A DNA stretch of 64,000 nt from Pseudomonas sp. RIT-PI-r (GTDB lineage: Bacteria > Pseudomonadota > Gammaproteobacteria > Pseudomonadales > Pseudomonadaceae), in contig NZ_LIGE01000025.1 of NCBI RefSeq assembly GCF_001297015.1, forward strand, positions 372,001 to 436,000, given 5' to 3'. Below, piece by piece: positions 9,363-17,693 of the stretch; position 1 is the stretch's first letter; every line of letters begins with the position of its first letter. Under the pieces are notes generated by a model that worked only from the letters and a program-made list of their open reading frames with translations, was not told the DNA's origin and did no database searches. The translations under genes were made by a program, and so were the position numbers.

Positions 9363-11060
9363 TTAAAACGTGGTCTTGACGGAGAAGGCGAGGTAATCCC
9401 GATCCTTCAGCGATTGCTTGTAATTGAACTGGCTGAGGCCGTTGAGGTTGGTGTCCTCGGCGCCGTAGTAATGCGTGTACGTCAGGCCGGCCGTGACGCG
9501 ATCGAGGTAAGTAGCGGTGATACCGATGTTGATGTCGCCGCCGTTGTCCGGGCCGAACGAGCTGACCACCGCGGATTTACCCAGCGGGAAATAACTGACG
9601 CCGACCGGAATGCTGATATCGATGCCGGAGAAGAACTGTCGGTACGTCGGCGTGTAGACGACTTTGAAACCGAGGCCATCATCAGTGGCGTTCGGGTCCA
9701 GCGCGGCGCGATTTTTAGTGACGCTGAGCAGGCGGTTCCACGCCACTTCACCAACCAGTCCGGACTCGCGGGCGAGGAAGTTCGGGCCAAACGACGCCAA
9801 CACGTTCAGGTTGACGTGAGCGGTGCGACCCACGGCGTAGAGCGCGTCATCATCGTTGTCGGCGATGACGCCGGGCAGCACGGTCTGACCGTTCGAGACC
9901 AGCGGCATGTTCCAGCGCATCGACGCTTCACCGGCGAAGCTGTACTCGTCCACGGTGGTGGAAAAACTCGCGCCCAGCGCGCGAATGTCTTCGGGGTAAA
10001 CCCAGTAGTACTCGCCGATCTGGCCGGTGCTGAAGTTCGGCGCCGCCGTCGACGGTTTCAGATACAGCTTCGGCGTCTTGTCGTGGTACTGAATGGCGTA
10101 GAGGCCGTACTCGACGGTCTCAGCGCTGTATTTCAGTTGCAGACCGCCCTGCCCCGAACTGCGCGCTTCCTTGTCATTACCGTGAAAAAACGCCGCGGGA
10201 CTGGCCGGGTTGCCGCCGAGGAATGCCGGAAACGGCGCACCGACGATCAAGCGCTCATTGCCTTCGCCAATGGTGTCGCTGGTGGAGAAATAACTGCCGG
10301 CGGCGGGCAGTCGGGTTTCTTCCCATTCGAGTTGGTAATAAGCGCCGAGCGATACGTCGTCCGTCAGTTGGAAGGTGCCAGACAGTTGATTGACCGGACG
10401 GGTGATTTCCTTGAACTGCGTGTTAGGCACCGACTGCGCCTTGACCACGTCAACCGGGGCCATGCCACCGGCAATGCCGTTGGCGCCGAAGAACAGGCTT
10501 TCGCCCCAGATCAGGCCATGACGGCCGGCGCGCACCGACGTTGCGCGGTCGGCCAGTTCACCGTTCCAATAAACGAAGGCGTCGAGAATTTCGCCGTCAC
10601 CTCCGTGCAAATGACGGGTGTCATCGGTGAACTCGTCGTAGCCGACCGAACGTGCGTTGGCGCGGGACGGATCGTTATTGTCGTTGTTGCCCTGGTACTC
10701 GCTGTCGTACCACGCTGCACCACTCAAACGCGCGCCGAAGTCCTGAAACGACAGATCCAGTTCCGAGAGAATGTCGGTGCGATTGGAGATCAGGCCTTTT
10801 TTGAAGGCACGATCGCCATCGTCCTGATTGAGCGCCACCTGACCCTCGGTCAACTTGCTGCTCGGATTCTGCGTGCGCCAGGCAGCGCTGTACTTGATCG
10901 TGTTGTCCCAGCGCAACTTGAAATCCGGGTTGCCGGTATCGATGTCGAAAGCGTGAGCGGCCTGGCTGCACAGCACCAGCAGCGCAGCAACGCTCAAACC
11001 AAAGGGTGCAGACGAGCAGACCGAGCGACGCGCGAGCGCCGCAGTCGTAGAACTAACCAT
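9363..11060 (-). CDS. DUF1302 outer-membrane beta-barrel protein
   Basis: This 565-residue protein has a signal peptide of about 37 residues ending AHA, followed by the FDIDTGNPDFKLRWDNTIKYS start typical of DUF1302. Alternating hydrophobic beta strands run to a C-terminal aromatic residue (KTTF), as in outer-membrane barrels. Family members are predicted porin-like channels and usually sit next to a DUF1329 gene, as here. The ATG at 11060 is preceded by AGAGG. The likely role is passage of a hydrophobic or aromatic compound across the outer membrane, inferred from fold and context only. About 57 bp separate it from the FAD monooxygenase stop. Confidence 0.87.
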   Translation of the reverse strand: MVSSTTAALARRSVCSSAPFGLSVAALLVLCSQAAHAFDIDTGNPDFKLRWDNTIKYSAAWRTQNPSSKLTEGQVALNQDDGDRAFKKGLISNRTDILSELDLSFQDFGARLSGAAWYDSEYQGNNDNNDPSRANARSVGYDEFTDDTRHLHGGDGEILDAFVYWNGELADRATSVRAGRHGLIWGESLFFGANGIAGGMAPVDVVKAQSVPNTQFKEITRPVNQLSGTFQLTDDVSLGAYYQLEWEETRLPAAGSYFSTSDTIGEGNERLIVGAPFPAFLGGNPASPAAFFHGNDKEARSSGQGGLQLKYSAETVEYGLYAIQYHDKTPKLYLKPSTAAPNFSTGQIGEYYWVYPEDIRALGASFSTTVDEYSFAGEASMRWNMPLVSNGQTVLPGVIADNDDDALYAVGRTAHVNLNVLASFGPNFLARESGLVGEVAWNRLLSVTKNRAALDPNATDDGLGFKVVYTPTYRQFFSGIDISIPVGVSYFPLGKSAVVSSFGPDNGGDINIGITATYLDRVTAGLTYTHYYGAEDTNLNGLSQFNYKQSLKDRDYLAFSVKTTF

Positions 11061-11117
11061 CGCGTTAACCTCTTGTTTTTATAGTGGTAACTGCTGTGGA
11101 TGAGGCGCAGGTGGGGC

Positions 11118-12254
11118 TTAGATCGGCTCGGCGGTGCGCGCGAGCATTTGCTTGACCAGGCCAATGCGATCGAAGGCGCGGTCGTGCTGCATCTCCTTGT
11201 CACCGGCCAGCACCGAGCTTTCGCTGATGTATTTGCAACGTTCGAAGCGCCGCGCCATGAAGCGCTGCAACTGCTGCTCGACGCTGGTGGTGGCGGACTG
11301 CTCGTGAGTGAGTTCTTCGCTGAGCACAATCGCGTCTTCGATGGCCATGCCGGCGCCTTGACCAAGGTGCGGCGTGGTCGCGTGGGCTGCATCGCCGATC
11401 AGCAGGACGCGTCCGCGATGCCACGGTTCATCGACGAACACCACTTCCATCGGCTTGTAGACGACTTGGCTGTTGTCGGTGATTTGCTCGCGCAGTTCGC
11501 CGATCAGCCCGGTAAAACCTTGCAGGCGCTGGCGCATCTGCGCGGCCAGATCGGCAGGATCCATCCACGGATTGGACGGTTCGTGGGACGTCAGAAACAG
11601 GTACATCAAGTTGCCGGCCAGCGGCACCAGCCCGGCGTTGCCGTCAGCGCTTTGATAGTTGGCCAGATGGTCGATTTGGGGCGCGCGGGGAAAGTTATAG
11701 CGCCACACCGACTGACCAGTGAAACGCGGGGTGTACGCATCGCCAAAGACCAGGCTGCGCACTTTCGAGAACAGTCCGTCGGCACCGACCACCAGGTCGT
11801 AGTGGCCGCGATTGCCGTCGGTAAACAACACGTCGACCTCTGTGCCGTTGTCGTCCAGCGCTTCCACACTCAGGCCCAAACGCACGTTGGCGCCGAGTTG
11901 CAGAGCGGTTTCGCTGAGAACTTTATGCAGCGCCAAGCGAGAAATGCCGACGTTGGCGGGATACTGCGGGCCGGCCAGTCGCTGACCCGGAATGCGCGCC
12001 AGTTGCTGCCCGCCGGGGCCGTAGATGGCGACGTCTTCGAAGGCATAAGCGGCGTCCAGATAACCATCAAGAACGCCCAGCTTGGCCATCTCACGGACGA
12101 CGTTGCTCTGCTGAATAATCCCGACGCCATAGACTGTCCATTCGGACTTGAGCTCGATCAGGTCGACCTCAATACCTTTACGTCGCAAGGCGATGGCCGC
12201 ACACAAGCCACCGATACCACCGCCCACGATCAGAACGTTGTTCACTGCACTCAT
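11118..12254 (-). CDS. FAD-dependent aromatic-type monooxygenase
   Basis: The ATG at 12254 is preceded by an AGAGAG stretch and gives 378 residues. The N-terminus has VGGGIGGL, the FAD ADP-binding GxGxxG motif. VGADGLFSKVR near residue 160 is the DG motif, and LIGDAAHATTPHLGQG near residue 295 is the GD motif of class A flavoprotein hydroxylases such as salicylate or 3-hydroxybenzoate hydroxylases. It should insert one oxygen atom into an activated ring using NAD(P)H. A LysR-type dyad lies 111-127 bp upstream of the start, so it may begin a second transcription unit that continues into DUF1302. The substrate is unknown. Confidence 0.87.
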   Translation of the reverse strand: MSAVNNVLIVGGGIGGLCAAIALRRKGIEVDLIELKSEWTVYGVGIIQQSNVVREMAKLGVLDGYLDAAYAFEDVAIYGPGGQQLARIPGQRLAGPQYPANVGISRLALHKVLSETALQLGANVRLGLSVEALDDNGTEVDVLFTDGNRGHYDLVVGADGLFSKVRSLVFGDAYTPRFTGQSVWRYNFPRAPQIDHLANYQSADGNAGLVPLAGNLMYLFLTSHEPSNPWMDPADLAAQMRQRLQGFTGLIGELREQITDNSQVVYKPMEVVFVDEPWHRGRVLLIGDAAHATTPHLGQGAGMAIEDAIVLSEELTHEQSATTSVEQQLQRFMARRFERCKYISESSVLAGDKEMQHDRAFDRIGLVKQMLARTAEPI

Positions 12255-12364
12255 GGTGTTCTCTCTTTTTATTCTTGTGATCGATGCTGCGTCGGGCACG
12301 GCATCGTTGGATGAAGCTTCCCGGCAAAGCAGGGATTTGACTAATCGCGAGTAAGGATGCGATG

Positions 12365-12381
12365 TATCGCCGTACGCGATA
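12365..12381. promoter_or_regulatory. LysR-type operator dyad (site 1), upstream of FAD monooxygenase
   Basis: The 19-base segment at 12364-12382 is a perfect inverted repeat with arms GTATCGC and GCGATAC around a five-base spacer, and it contains a T-N11-A core. The preceding GACTAATCGCGAGT (12339-12352) and GGATGCGA match site 2 with identical spacing. Its place in the gap between Rieske and FAD monooxygenase genes suggests an internal promoter of the operon. Confidence 0.6.
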
Positions 12382-12388
12382 CCTCGAT

Positions 12389-12751
12389 TTATCCCGGCAA
12401 CGGCAAGCCTTCAGGCATTTGCACCAGCAGCCAGCCATCCTTCTCGCAGAACGGCAGCGCCTCCAGTCTCTGGCCCAGGCACGGGCCGTAGATGCACTCA
12501 CCCGTCGCCGGCAGAAATTGCGCACCGTGGGCGTAACAGACGATCAACTGGCCATCGGCGGACAGGAAACGGTCCTTGCGATACTCCAGGCGCACGTCCA
12601 GATGCGGACAACGGTTGCGATAGACCCGCACCTGATGGTCATGACGCAGGGCAAACACACTGTCGCGGCCCTGCGCCAACGGATCGAATCCGCGCGCCCG
12701 GCCCTCCTCCAGTTCGTCCAGCCGACACAATGGCTGCGCAATAGCGCTCAT
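12389..12751 (-). CDS. Rieske [2Fe-2S] ferredoxin-type protein
   Basis: The ATG at 12751 gives 120 residues, all one Rieske domain. The two cluster-binding boxes are visible: C-P-H in RNRCPHLD and C-x2-H in VCYAHGAQF, about 25 residues apart. There is no catalytic oxygenase domain, so it is an electron carrier or small regulatory ferredoxin, like those serving multicomponent ring oxygenases. No oxygenase large subunit or reductase gene is in the visible cluster, so its partner may be the neighbouring FAD enzyme or lie elsewhere. It starts 14 bp after the stop of the VOC dioxygenase gene. Its stop is eight bases from a LysR-type dyad. Confidence 0.85.
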   Translation of the reverse strand: MSAIAQPLCRLDELEEGRARGFDPLAQGRDSVFALRHDHQVRVYRNRCPHLDVRLEYRKDRFLSADGQLIVCYAHGAQFLPATGECIYGPCLGQRLEALPFCEKDGWLLVQMPEGLPLPG

Positions 12752-12765
12752 GATCAGCGCCGGCC

Positions 12766-13707
12766 TCAACCGAGTTTTGGCGGCGGGCCACCGGGGGCCC
12801 ATTTTTCTTTGGCGCTGAACAGGAACAGCTGCGAGTTATCCGCCGACAGCGGTGCGCGACGGGCCTCCCAGGCATCATCGTGCTTGTCCATGTCGGCGTC
12901 GTATTCGATGTGGCAGCCCAGCGGACTGTTGAAGTACCAGAACCAGTTGGAGCCAAACAGGTGACGGCCCGGGCCCCAGAAACTGGTCCAGCCTTTTTGC
13001 TCGAAACGCGTCCCGGCCAGCAGCACTTCGGTGCCACTGCCCATGTGGAAGGTGAAGTGTTCGCAGCCTTTCATGTGCGGTGGGGTCTGGATCATGAACA
13101 GGCAATGGTGATCGTCAGAGCCTGCCGGACGCATGAACGGCCCGGCGCCAATGAAGGTGTCGGTGGTGCGAAAACCCAGGCGCTCGGCGTAAAAAGCTTC
13201 AGCTTTTGCCGCATCAGGGACGAAATACACCACGTGCGACAAAGTGCGCGGGACGGCGCCCATATCGAGGGTAATGCCCGGCTGGTTAAGCGGCCGCTGT
13301 GGCGCATGGCCGGCGGCGTTGGTCAGGTCATCCGGTGCGCTGTACGGCTTGCGTACGCTGACCTGAAAAGCGATGGCGAAACCCATGTCGTCAACGCTGT
13401 GCAGCACGCCGTGTTGATCACGACGGACGGTGCGGTCACGGGCCAGCTCATCTTCGATGGCATCCAGATCGCTGATCGCAGCGACCCCGTAGACCGTCTC
13501 GCGAATCGACGGCGCCGGACCGATCGCCGCCGGCAAATCAGGATCGTCGGCTCGACGGATAATCACCGCGGTGCCATCCAGCGCTTCGAAACGCCCGCCG
13601 TTGCTGTCAACGCCGACCGGCGCAAGGCCGTAGTCGCGCAGGCAATCGGTGCAGGCTTGAATGTCATCGACGCCAAAAATCAGGGCATCAAGGCCAATGA
13701 TGTTCAT
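12766..13707 (-). CDS. VOC-family extradiol-type dioxygenase
   Basis: This 313-residue protein has two vicinal-oxygen-chelate modules (about 1-120 and 150-285), the type I extradiol dioxygenase layout of BphC and catechol 2,3-dioxygenases. H158 (TLSHVVYFV), H217 in CEHFTFH and E268 in CHIEYDAD line up as the 2-His-1-Glu iron site. It would cleave a catechol-like ring next to the diol. The ATG at 13707 follows GGAGTGG. It is the first gene of the minus-strand operon and faces the LysR gene across a 257-bp region holding a dyad at 13873-13889. The fold and ligands support enzyme activity, but the ring substrate is not predictable. Confidence 0.85.
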   Translation of the reverse strand: MNIIGLDALIFGVDDIQACTDCLRDYGLAPVGVDSNGGRFEALDGTAVIIRRADDPDLPAAIGPAPSIRETVYGVAAISDLDAIEDELARDRTVRRDQHGVLHSVDDMGFAIAFQVSVRKPYSAPDDLTNAAGHAPQRPLNQPGITLDMGAVPRTLSHVVYFVPDAAKAEAFYAERLGFRTTDTFIGAGPFMRPAGSDDHHCLFMIQTPPHMKGCEHFTFHMGSGTEVLLAGTRFEQKGWTSFWGPGRHLFGSNWFWYFNSPLGCHIEYDADMDKHDDAWEARRAPLSADNSQLFLFSAKEKWAPGGPPPKLG

Positions 13708-13872
13708 GGCTTACCACTCCATTGAAATTATGATCCGGTGACTGCCGCCATGGACGCCTTGCAGCGCGCCGGGCCTGACTGGAAACCGGTGGTGGTGTCG
13801 GCAGCAGGGCCGACTGCGGCGAAGATTGGCGCAAGGGCTGACAGCTGACTAATCGCGAGTCGGGATGCGACC

Positions 13873-13889
13873 TATCGGCAAACGCGATA
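13873..13889. promoter_or_regulatory. LysR-type operator dyad (site 2), divergent promoter
   Basis: The dyad TATCG-N7-CGATA contains a T-N11-A core (13875-13887). It is preceded by GACTAATCGCGAGT at 13847-13860 and by GGATGCGA, both also found at site 1 with the same spacing. It lies between the VOC dioxygenase gene and the lysR gene, where a LysR protein would control both directions. Confidence 0.6.
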
Positions 13890-13964
13890 CCTGCAACGAA
13901 GGTTGACGCGCCGATGGATTCGTTCGAATGTATTGCGAAAATAAATACAAAAACGGACCTGCCC

Positions 13965-14927
13965 ATGCGTTTCAACCATCTGGACCTGAACCTGCTGGTC
14001 GCGCTCGATGTATTGCTCGAAGAGCAGAACATCACCCGCGCCGCTGAACGCCTGCACATGACCCAATCCGCCACCAGCGGCGTGCTCGCGCGATTGCGCG
14101 CCTACTTTGAGGATGAGTTGCTGGTGCAGGTGGGACGCAAGATGCAGCCCACGCCCTATGCCACGGAACTGGCCAAACCGGTGCGTGAAGTCCTGCTGAC
14201 GATCCAGTCATCAATCACCGCCAAACCGGTGTTCGACCCGGCCACCAGCAAGCGTCATTTTCGCTTGGTGACCTCGGACTATCTGATCAGCGTGCTGTTC
14301 GCCCAAGTGATCCAGAACATTCATCAGGAAGCGCCCAACATCACTTTCGAAATGCTTGGCCCCAGCGACAATTCCGGCGAGTTGCTGATGCGTGGCGAGG
14401 TCGACCTGATGATCGTTCCCGAGCGCTACATCATTGACGGCCACCCTTCGCGCCTGCTGTTCGAGGAAGAACACGTGTGCGTGGTGTGGCAAGGCAATAC
14501 GCATGTCGGCGACAGCCTTACTCTTGAGGAGTACATGGAGATGGGCCATGTCTCGGTGGGCTTTGGCCGTACCCGACACATGAGCATCGAAGAATGGTTC
14601 ATGAATCAATACGGTTTCAATCGGCGCATTGAAGTGATCACGAACGACTTCAATACCCTGCCGCAATTGATTGTCGGCACGCAGCGCATCGCCACGATGC
14701 ACCAGCGCCTGGCGAACCTCTACGCGCACTATCTGCCGCTGCGCATCCTGCCGCCGCCGGTGAAGATTCCGGTCATGCGCGAGTACATGCTGTGGCACCG
14801 CAGCGTTGACGGCGACCCGATGCACCGCTGGCTGCGCGAACGCATCAGCGAATCCATCCAGCATCTGCAACACGTGCCCATCGTATCTCGCGATACCTCG
14901 TATCCGCCGTCACGATTGGCCAATTAG
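13965..14927 (+). CDS. LysR-family regulator (NahR/NodD-like)
   Basis: The start chosen is the ATG at 13965, giving 320 residues and the usual family opening MRFNHLDLNLLVALDVLL. An ATG at 13914 would add 17 residues with no family match. The winged-helix domain covers about residues 5-65, and the remainder is the PBP2-like effector domain of the NahR/LinR group, which senses aromatic acids. It is divergent from the VOC dioxygenase operon and upstream of the alpha/beta hydrolase. Matching dyads lie in front of both units and of the FAD monooxygenase. It is the likely local activator of the cluster. The inducer is not known. Confidence 0.88.
   Translation: MRFNHLDLNLLVALDVLLEEQNITRAAERLHMTQSATSGVLARLRAYFEDELLVQVGRKMQPTPYATELAKPVREVLLTIQSSITAKPVFDPATSKRHFRLVTSDYLISVLFAQVIQNIHQEAPNITFEMLGPSDNSGELLMRGEVDLMIVPERYIIDGHPSRLLFEEEHVCVVWQGNTHVGDSLTLEEYMEMGHVSVGFGRTRHMSIEEWFMNQYGFNRRIEVITNDFNTLPQLIVGTQRIATMHQRLANLYAHYLPLRILPPPVKIPVMREYMLWHRSVDGDPMHRWLRERISESIQHLQHVPIVSRDTSYPPSRLAN
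14879..14895. promoter_or_regulatory. LysR-type operator dyad (site 3), upstream of alpha/beta hydrolase
   Basis: Read on the minus strand this is TATCG-N7-CGATG with the same T-N11-A core as sites 1 and 2. It is accompanied on the same strand by GGATACGA immediately before it and GACTAAT (14923-14929) further away. It lies inside the last codons of the lysR gene, about 90 bp before the hydrolase ATG, so the hydrolase likely has its own promoter. Confidence 0.5.
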
Positions 14928-14986
14928 TCGGGTGATCCTTAACGTGCCTTGGGAATGCCAAGGCAACCATAAGGACAACAATAATC

Positions 14987-16144
14987 ATGTTTCGCTATTT
15001 CCCGACCAACTACGTTTGGAATCTCTCTGTCGACCTGGCCATTGAAATGGGCGCGCGCATGGGTGAAATCGAAGAGATGTGCGCCCCACTGCAAGAGGCT
15101 GCGAAACAGCCAGACGCGGCCGGCACCCGTGCCTTTCGCGAAACCTGGGCGAAAATGGCCGACAAGCTCTGCGGTCTGGCCGAAGAAGACGAAGGCAACG
15201 GCCGGATGCTCTCGGCTGGCGAAAAATACAACCGCGCCGCCACCTATTATTTGACCTGCGAGCGCCTGCAAGCCCACGGCGCACCGGGGCGTACCGAGCT
15301 CTATCAACGTTTTCTGCAGACCTTCAAGCGCGGCATCGAACTGTCGCGGGAAAACTGCGAACGGGTGGAAATTCCTTACGAGGGCAAACATCTTTCCGGC
15401 TTGCTCGTGCGCGCCGAAGGCGTCGAGGGGCCGGCGCCGATACTGGTACAGGTCAACGGTCTGGACTCGACCAAAGAAATGAAATACCGCGTGGGCCTGC
15501 CAGCCTGGCTGGCGAAACGCGGTATCTCTTCGCTGATCATCGACCAGCCCGGTACCGGCGAAGCGCTGCGCCTGCATGGCCTGACTGCACGATTCGACAG
15601 TGAGCACTGGGCCAGTCGCGTGGTGGATTGGCTGGAAACCCGAAGCGACGTTGATGCCAAACGTATCGGTCTGGAAGGTGTCTCGTTGGGCGGTTATTAC
15701 TGCCCGCGCGCGGTTGCCTTCGAACCACGCTTCGCCTGCGGCGTCGTATGGGGCGCCAACCATGACTGGCGTGATGTGCAAAAGCGTCGACTGGAAAAGG
15801 AAGGCAGCTTCCCGGTACCGCACTACTGGGCGCATGTCTGCTGGGTGTGGGGCGCCAAGGACGTCGAAGAGTTCATGAGCATCGCCGAAGACGTCCACCT
15901 CGATGGCGTGCTCGACCGCATCAAGGTGCCCTTCCTCGTGACCCATGGTGAGCAGGATTCGCAGATTCCGTTGAAGTGGGCGCATCGCACCTACGAACAA
16001 CTGGTCAACAGTCCAAAATGTGAGCTGAAAGTCTTCACCGAACGTGAAGGTGGCGTGCAGCATTCGAGCTTCGACAACAGCATCAATGCCGGGCATTACA
16101 TTGCTGACTGGATCGCCGAAACCTTGGGCGGCCGTACTGCTTGA
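14987..16144 (+). CDS. Alpha/beta hydrolase, 2,6-dihydroxypseudooxynicotine hydrolase-like
   Basis: This 385-residue protein has a long helical N-terminal part (about 1-120) before the hydrolase core, which matches the group that includes the Arthrobacter C-C bond hydrolase of nicotine breakdown. The nucleophile is S233 in EGVSLGG. D324 in THGEQDSQIP and H359 in GGVQHSS complete the triad. The oxyanion region is QVNGLDS near residue 155. Such enzymes cleave a carbon-carbon bond next to a ketone in a ring-derived diketone, which would fit a step after extradiol cleavage. It lies 59 bp after lysR and ends at a strong hairpin. The substrate is inference. Confidence 0.82.
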   Translation: MFRYFPTNYVWNLSVDLAIEMGARMGEIEEMCAPLQEAAKQPDAAGTRAFRETWAKMADKLCGLAEEDEGNGRMLSAGEKYNRAATYYLTCERLQAHGAPGRTELYQRFLQTFKRGIELSRENCERVEIPYEGKHLSGLLVRAEGVEGPAPILVQVNGLDSTKEMKYRVGLPAWLAKRGISSLIIDQPGTGEALRLHGLTARFDSEHWASRVVDWLETRSDVDAKRIGLEGVSLGGYYCPRAVAFEPRFACGVVWGANHDWRDVQKRRLEKEGSFPVPHYWAHVCWVWGAKDVEEFMSIAEDVHLDGVLDRIKVPFLVTHGEQDSQIPLKWAHRTYEQLVNSPKCELKVFTEREGGVQHSSFDNSINAGHYIADWIAETLGGRTA

Positions 16145-16163
16145 ATCACTGAAAAAACACGCC

Positions 16164-16207
16164 ATGCAAAACGCCGGACAATCTCTCGATTGTCCGGCGT
16201 TTTGCAT
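16164..16207. terminator. Perfect 20-bp hairpin terminator
   Basis: The arms 16164-16183 and 16188-16207 are exact reverse complements with a TCTC loop. The stem core is GCCGGACAATC, and the 3' arm ends in a T run (CGTTTTGCAT). It lies 20 bp after the alpha/beta hydrolase stop and can end transcription from that gene. Confidence 0.85.
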
Positions 16208-16232
16208 TACCGGATTCAAGCGCTGGCGCACC

Positions 16233-16249
16233 TATTGACGCCGTCAATA
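16233..16249. promoter_or_regulatory. Candidate LysR-type dyad (site 5), upstream of amidohydrolase
   Basis: This 17-base perfect inverted repeat has arms TATTGAC and GTCAATA around GCC. It has the same length and T-N11-A spacing as the TATCG-N7-CGATA dyads but with T/A in place of C/G in the half-site. It lies 84 bp before the amidohydrolase ATG. Confidence 0.4.
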
Positions 16250-16332
16250 CTCAGCCATCGATGCAATCTGCTGGTGGCCCCCTCGCCTGCTCTTTAGCCT
16301 CATGTGCAGAACAATCACAAAGCGAAGACGCC

Positions 16333-17682
16333 ATGACTGCCCTGCACCTGAAATGCCAGACCCTGTTTGACGGCACCGGACTGCAAACCCGCCAACAACA
16401 GACATTGATCGTCGAAAACGGCCTGCTCAGTTACGTCGGGCCCACCGCACTGGCACCCGCTCCCAATCCAGGCGATACACAGGTGGATGCAGGGGATAAT
16501 TTCGTCATGCCGGGGCTGGTCGATGTGCACACACATCTGGCCTTTGGTAACGCGCAGAGCGAGGAAGATATTGATCTGTGGACCAGCGACGAATTTCGCG
16601 CATTGCGCGGGATGTTCTTCGCGCAACACGTGCTGGCCGCCGGCGTGACCAGCATGGTCTGCCCCGGCGACAGTGGCCAGCTCAGCATTGCGGTGCGCAA
16701 TGCGGTGACCGCAGGTTTATTTGAAGGGCCGAGGATCGCAGCCAGCAGCCGCGTCATCACCAATCGGCAGAGTCTCAATGACTGGTTCCCGAGTCGGGTG
16801 GGCGCCCCGGAATACTTCACCGCGCAGTTGGTCACCAGCCGTAGCGACGCCCTCGCGGAGATCCGCAAGCAGGCCAAGGACGGCGTCGACCTGATCAAGA
16901 TCGCCATGGACGGCACGCACCGCCGCCCCAACGGCGAAATCATTGCGGCCTTCACTGCCGACGAAACCTTCGAAATGGTCGAGGAAGCGCATCGTCTGGG
17001 CTGCAAGGTCGCCACCCATGCGTACGGACGCGAAGCTGTGATGTACGCGGCGCGCGCGGGCGTTGATCTGGTCTTTCATGCCTTTTACATGGACGACGCC
17101 TGCATCGAAGCGCTGCTTGAGGCCGGCAGCATCCTTGCCCCGACCATGACGTTCCCGCAGAACACCGTGGATTTCTGCCAGCCCCATGACCCGGCGATCA
17201 GCACCGGTTATGCCGGTTATTGTGCTCGCACACTGGAGGTCGGTTCGGCGGTACTCAAACGGGCCAAAGCGGCTGGCGTACCCTTTGCCTGCGGCAGTGA
17301 CAGCGGCTTCGCGGTGACGCCTTACGGAGAGTGGCATGCTCGTGAACTGGAGTTGCTGGTGACTCGGCTTGGATTCACCCCGGCCGAAGCGTTATACGCC
17401 GCGGCCGCTGTTGGTGCGCGCTGCATGCCGCGCGGTGAAACCCTCGGCTCGCTGCAAGTGGGCAAACAGGCAGATTTCCTCGTGCTCGACGGTTCACCGC
17501 TGGATGACATCCGCATCCTTCAGGATCGTTCGCGCCTCAAAGCGGTGTACAAGGCCGGCCAACCGGTACGCATGGATCGCAGCCCCTACAACCCCAAGCA
17601 AGTGTCCGATTTCAACTCGCTGAAATGGACCGATCTTTACACCCGCGACCGCGTGGCCCAACTGGGTAAGTGGGCCGTATGA
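16333..17682 (+). CDS. Metal-dependent amidohydrolase (imidazolonepropionase-like)
   Basis: The ATG at 16333 gives 449 residues. The amidohydrolase-superfamily metal set is visible: H66 and H68 in VDVHTHLA, K189 in LIKIAMDG, H229 in ATHAYGR, H249 in VFHAFYM and D323 in CGSDSGF. Members of this subgroup hydrolyse cyclic amides, imides or dipeptide-like bonds in the cytoplasm. It begins a unit with its own upstream dyad and is followed by a GlcG/HbpS-like gene whose possible start overlaps its stop codon. With the isatin-hydrolase-type cyclase at the left edge, it hints at a nitrogen-containing substrate for the cluster. That idea is inference. Confidence 0.87.
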   Translation: MTALHLKCQTLFDGTGLQTRQQQTLIVENGLLSYVGPTALAPAPNPGDTQVDAGDNFVMPGLVDVHTHLAFGNAQSEEDIDLWTSDEFRALRGMFFAQHVLAAGVTSMVCPGDSGQLSIAVRNAVTAGLFEGPRIAASSRVITNRQSLNDWFPSRVGAPEYFTAQLVTSRSDALAEIRKQAKDGVDLIKIAMDGTHRRPNGEIIAAFTADETFEMVEEAHRLGCKVATHAYGREAVMYAARAGVDLVFHAFYMDDACIEALLEAGSILAPTMTFPQNTVDFCQPHDPAISTGYAGYCARTLEVGSAVLKRAKAAGVPFACGSDSGFAVTPYGEWHARELELLVTRLGFTPAEALYAAAAVGARCMPRGETLGSLQVGKQADFLVLDGSPLDDIRILQDRSRLKAVYKAGQPVRMDRSPYNPKQVSDFNSLKWTDLYTRDRVAQLGKWAV

Positions 17683-17693
17683 GGACAGAGGCC

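Noticed and set aside
8946-11084. 712-codon open frame on the plus strand across the DUF1302 and DUF1329 genes
   Set aside because: It is antisense to two well-supported genes, has no recognisable domain and shows the Arg/Ala/Gln-rich composition of GC-rich shadow frames.
13914-13964. Earlier ATG for the first lysR gene
   Set aside because: It would add 17 residues before the conserved MRFNHLDLNLL opening and place the start only 25 bp from the operator dyad.
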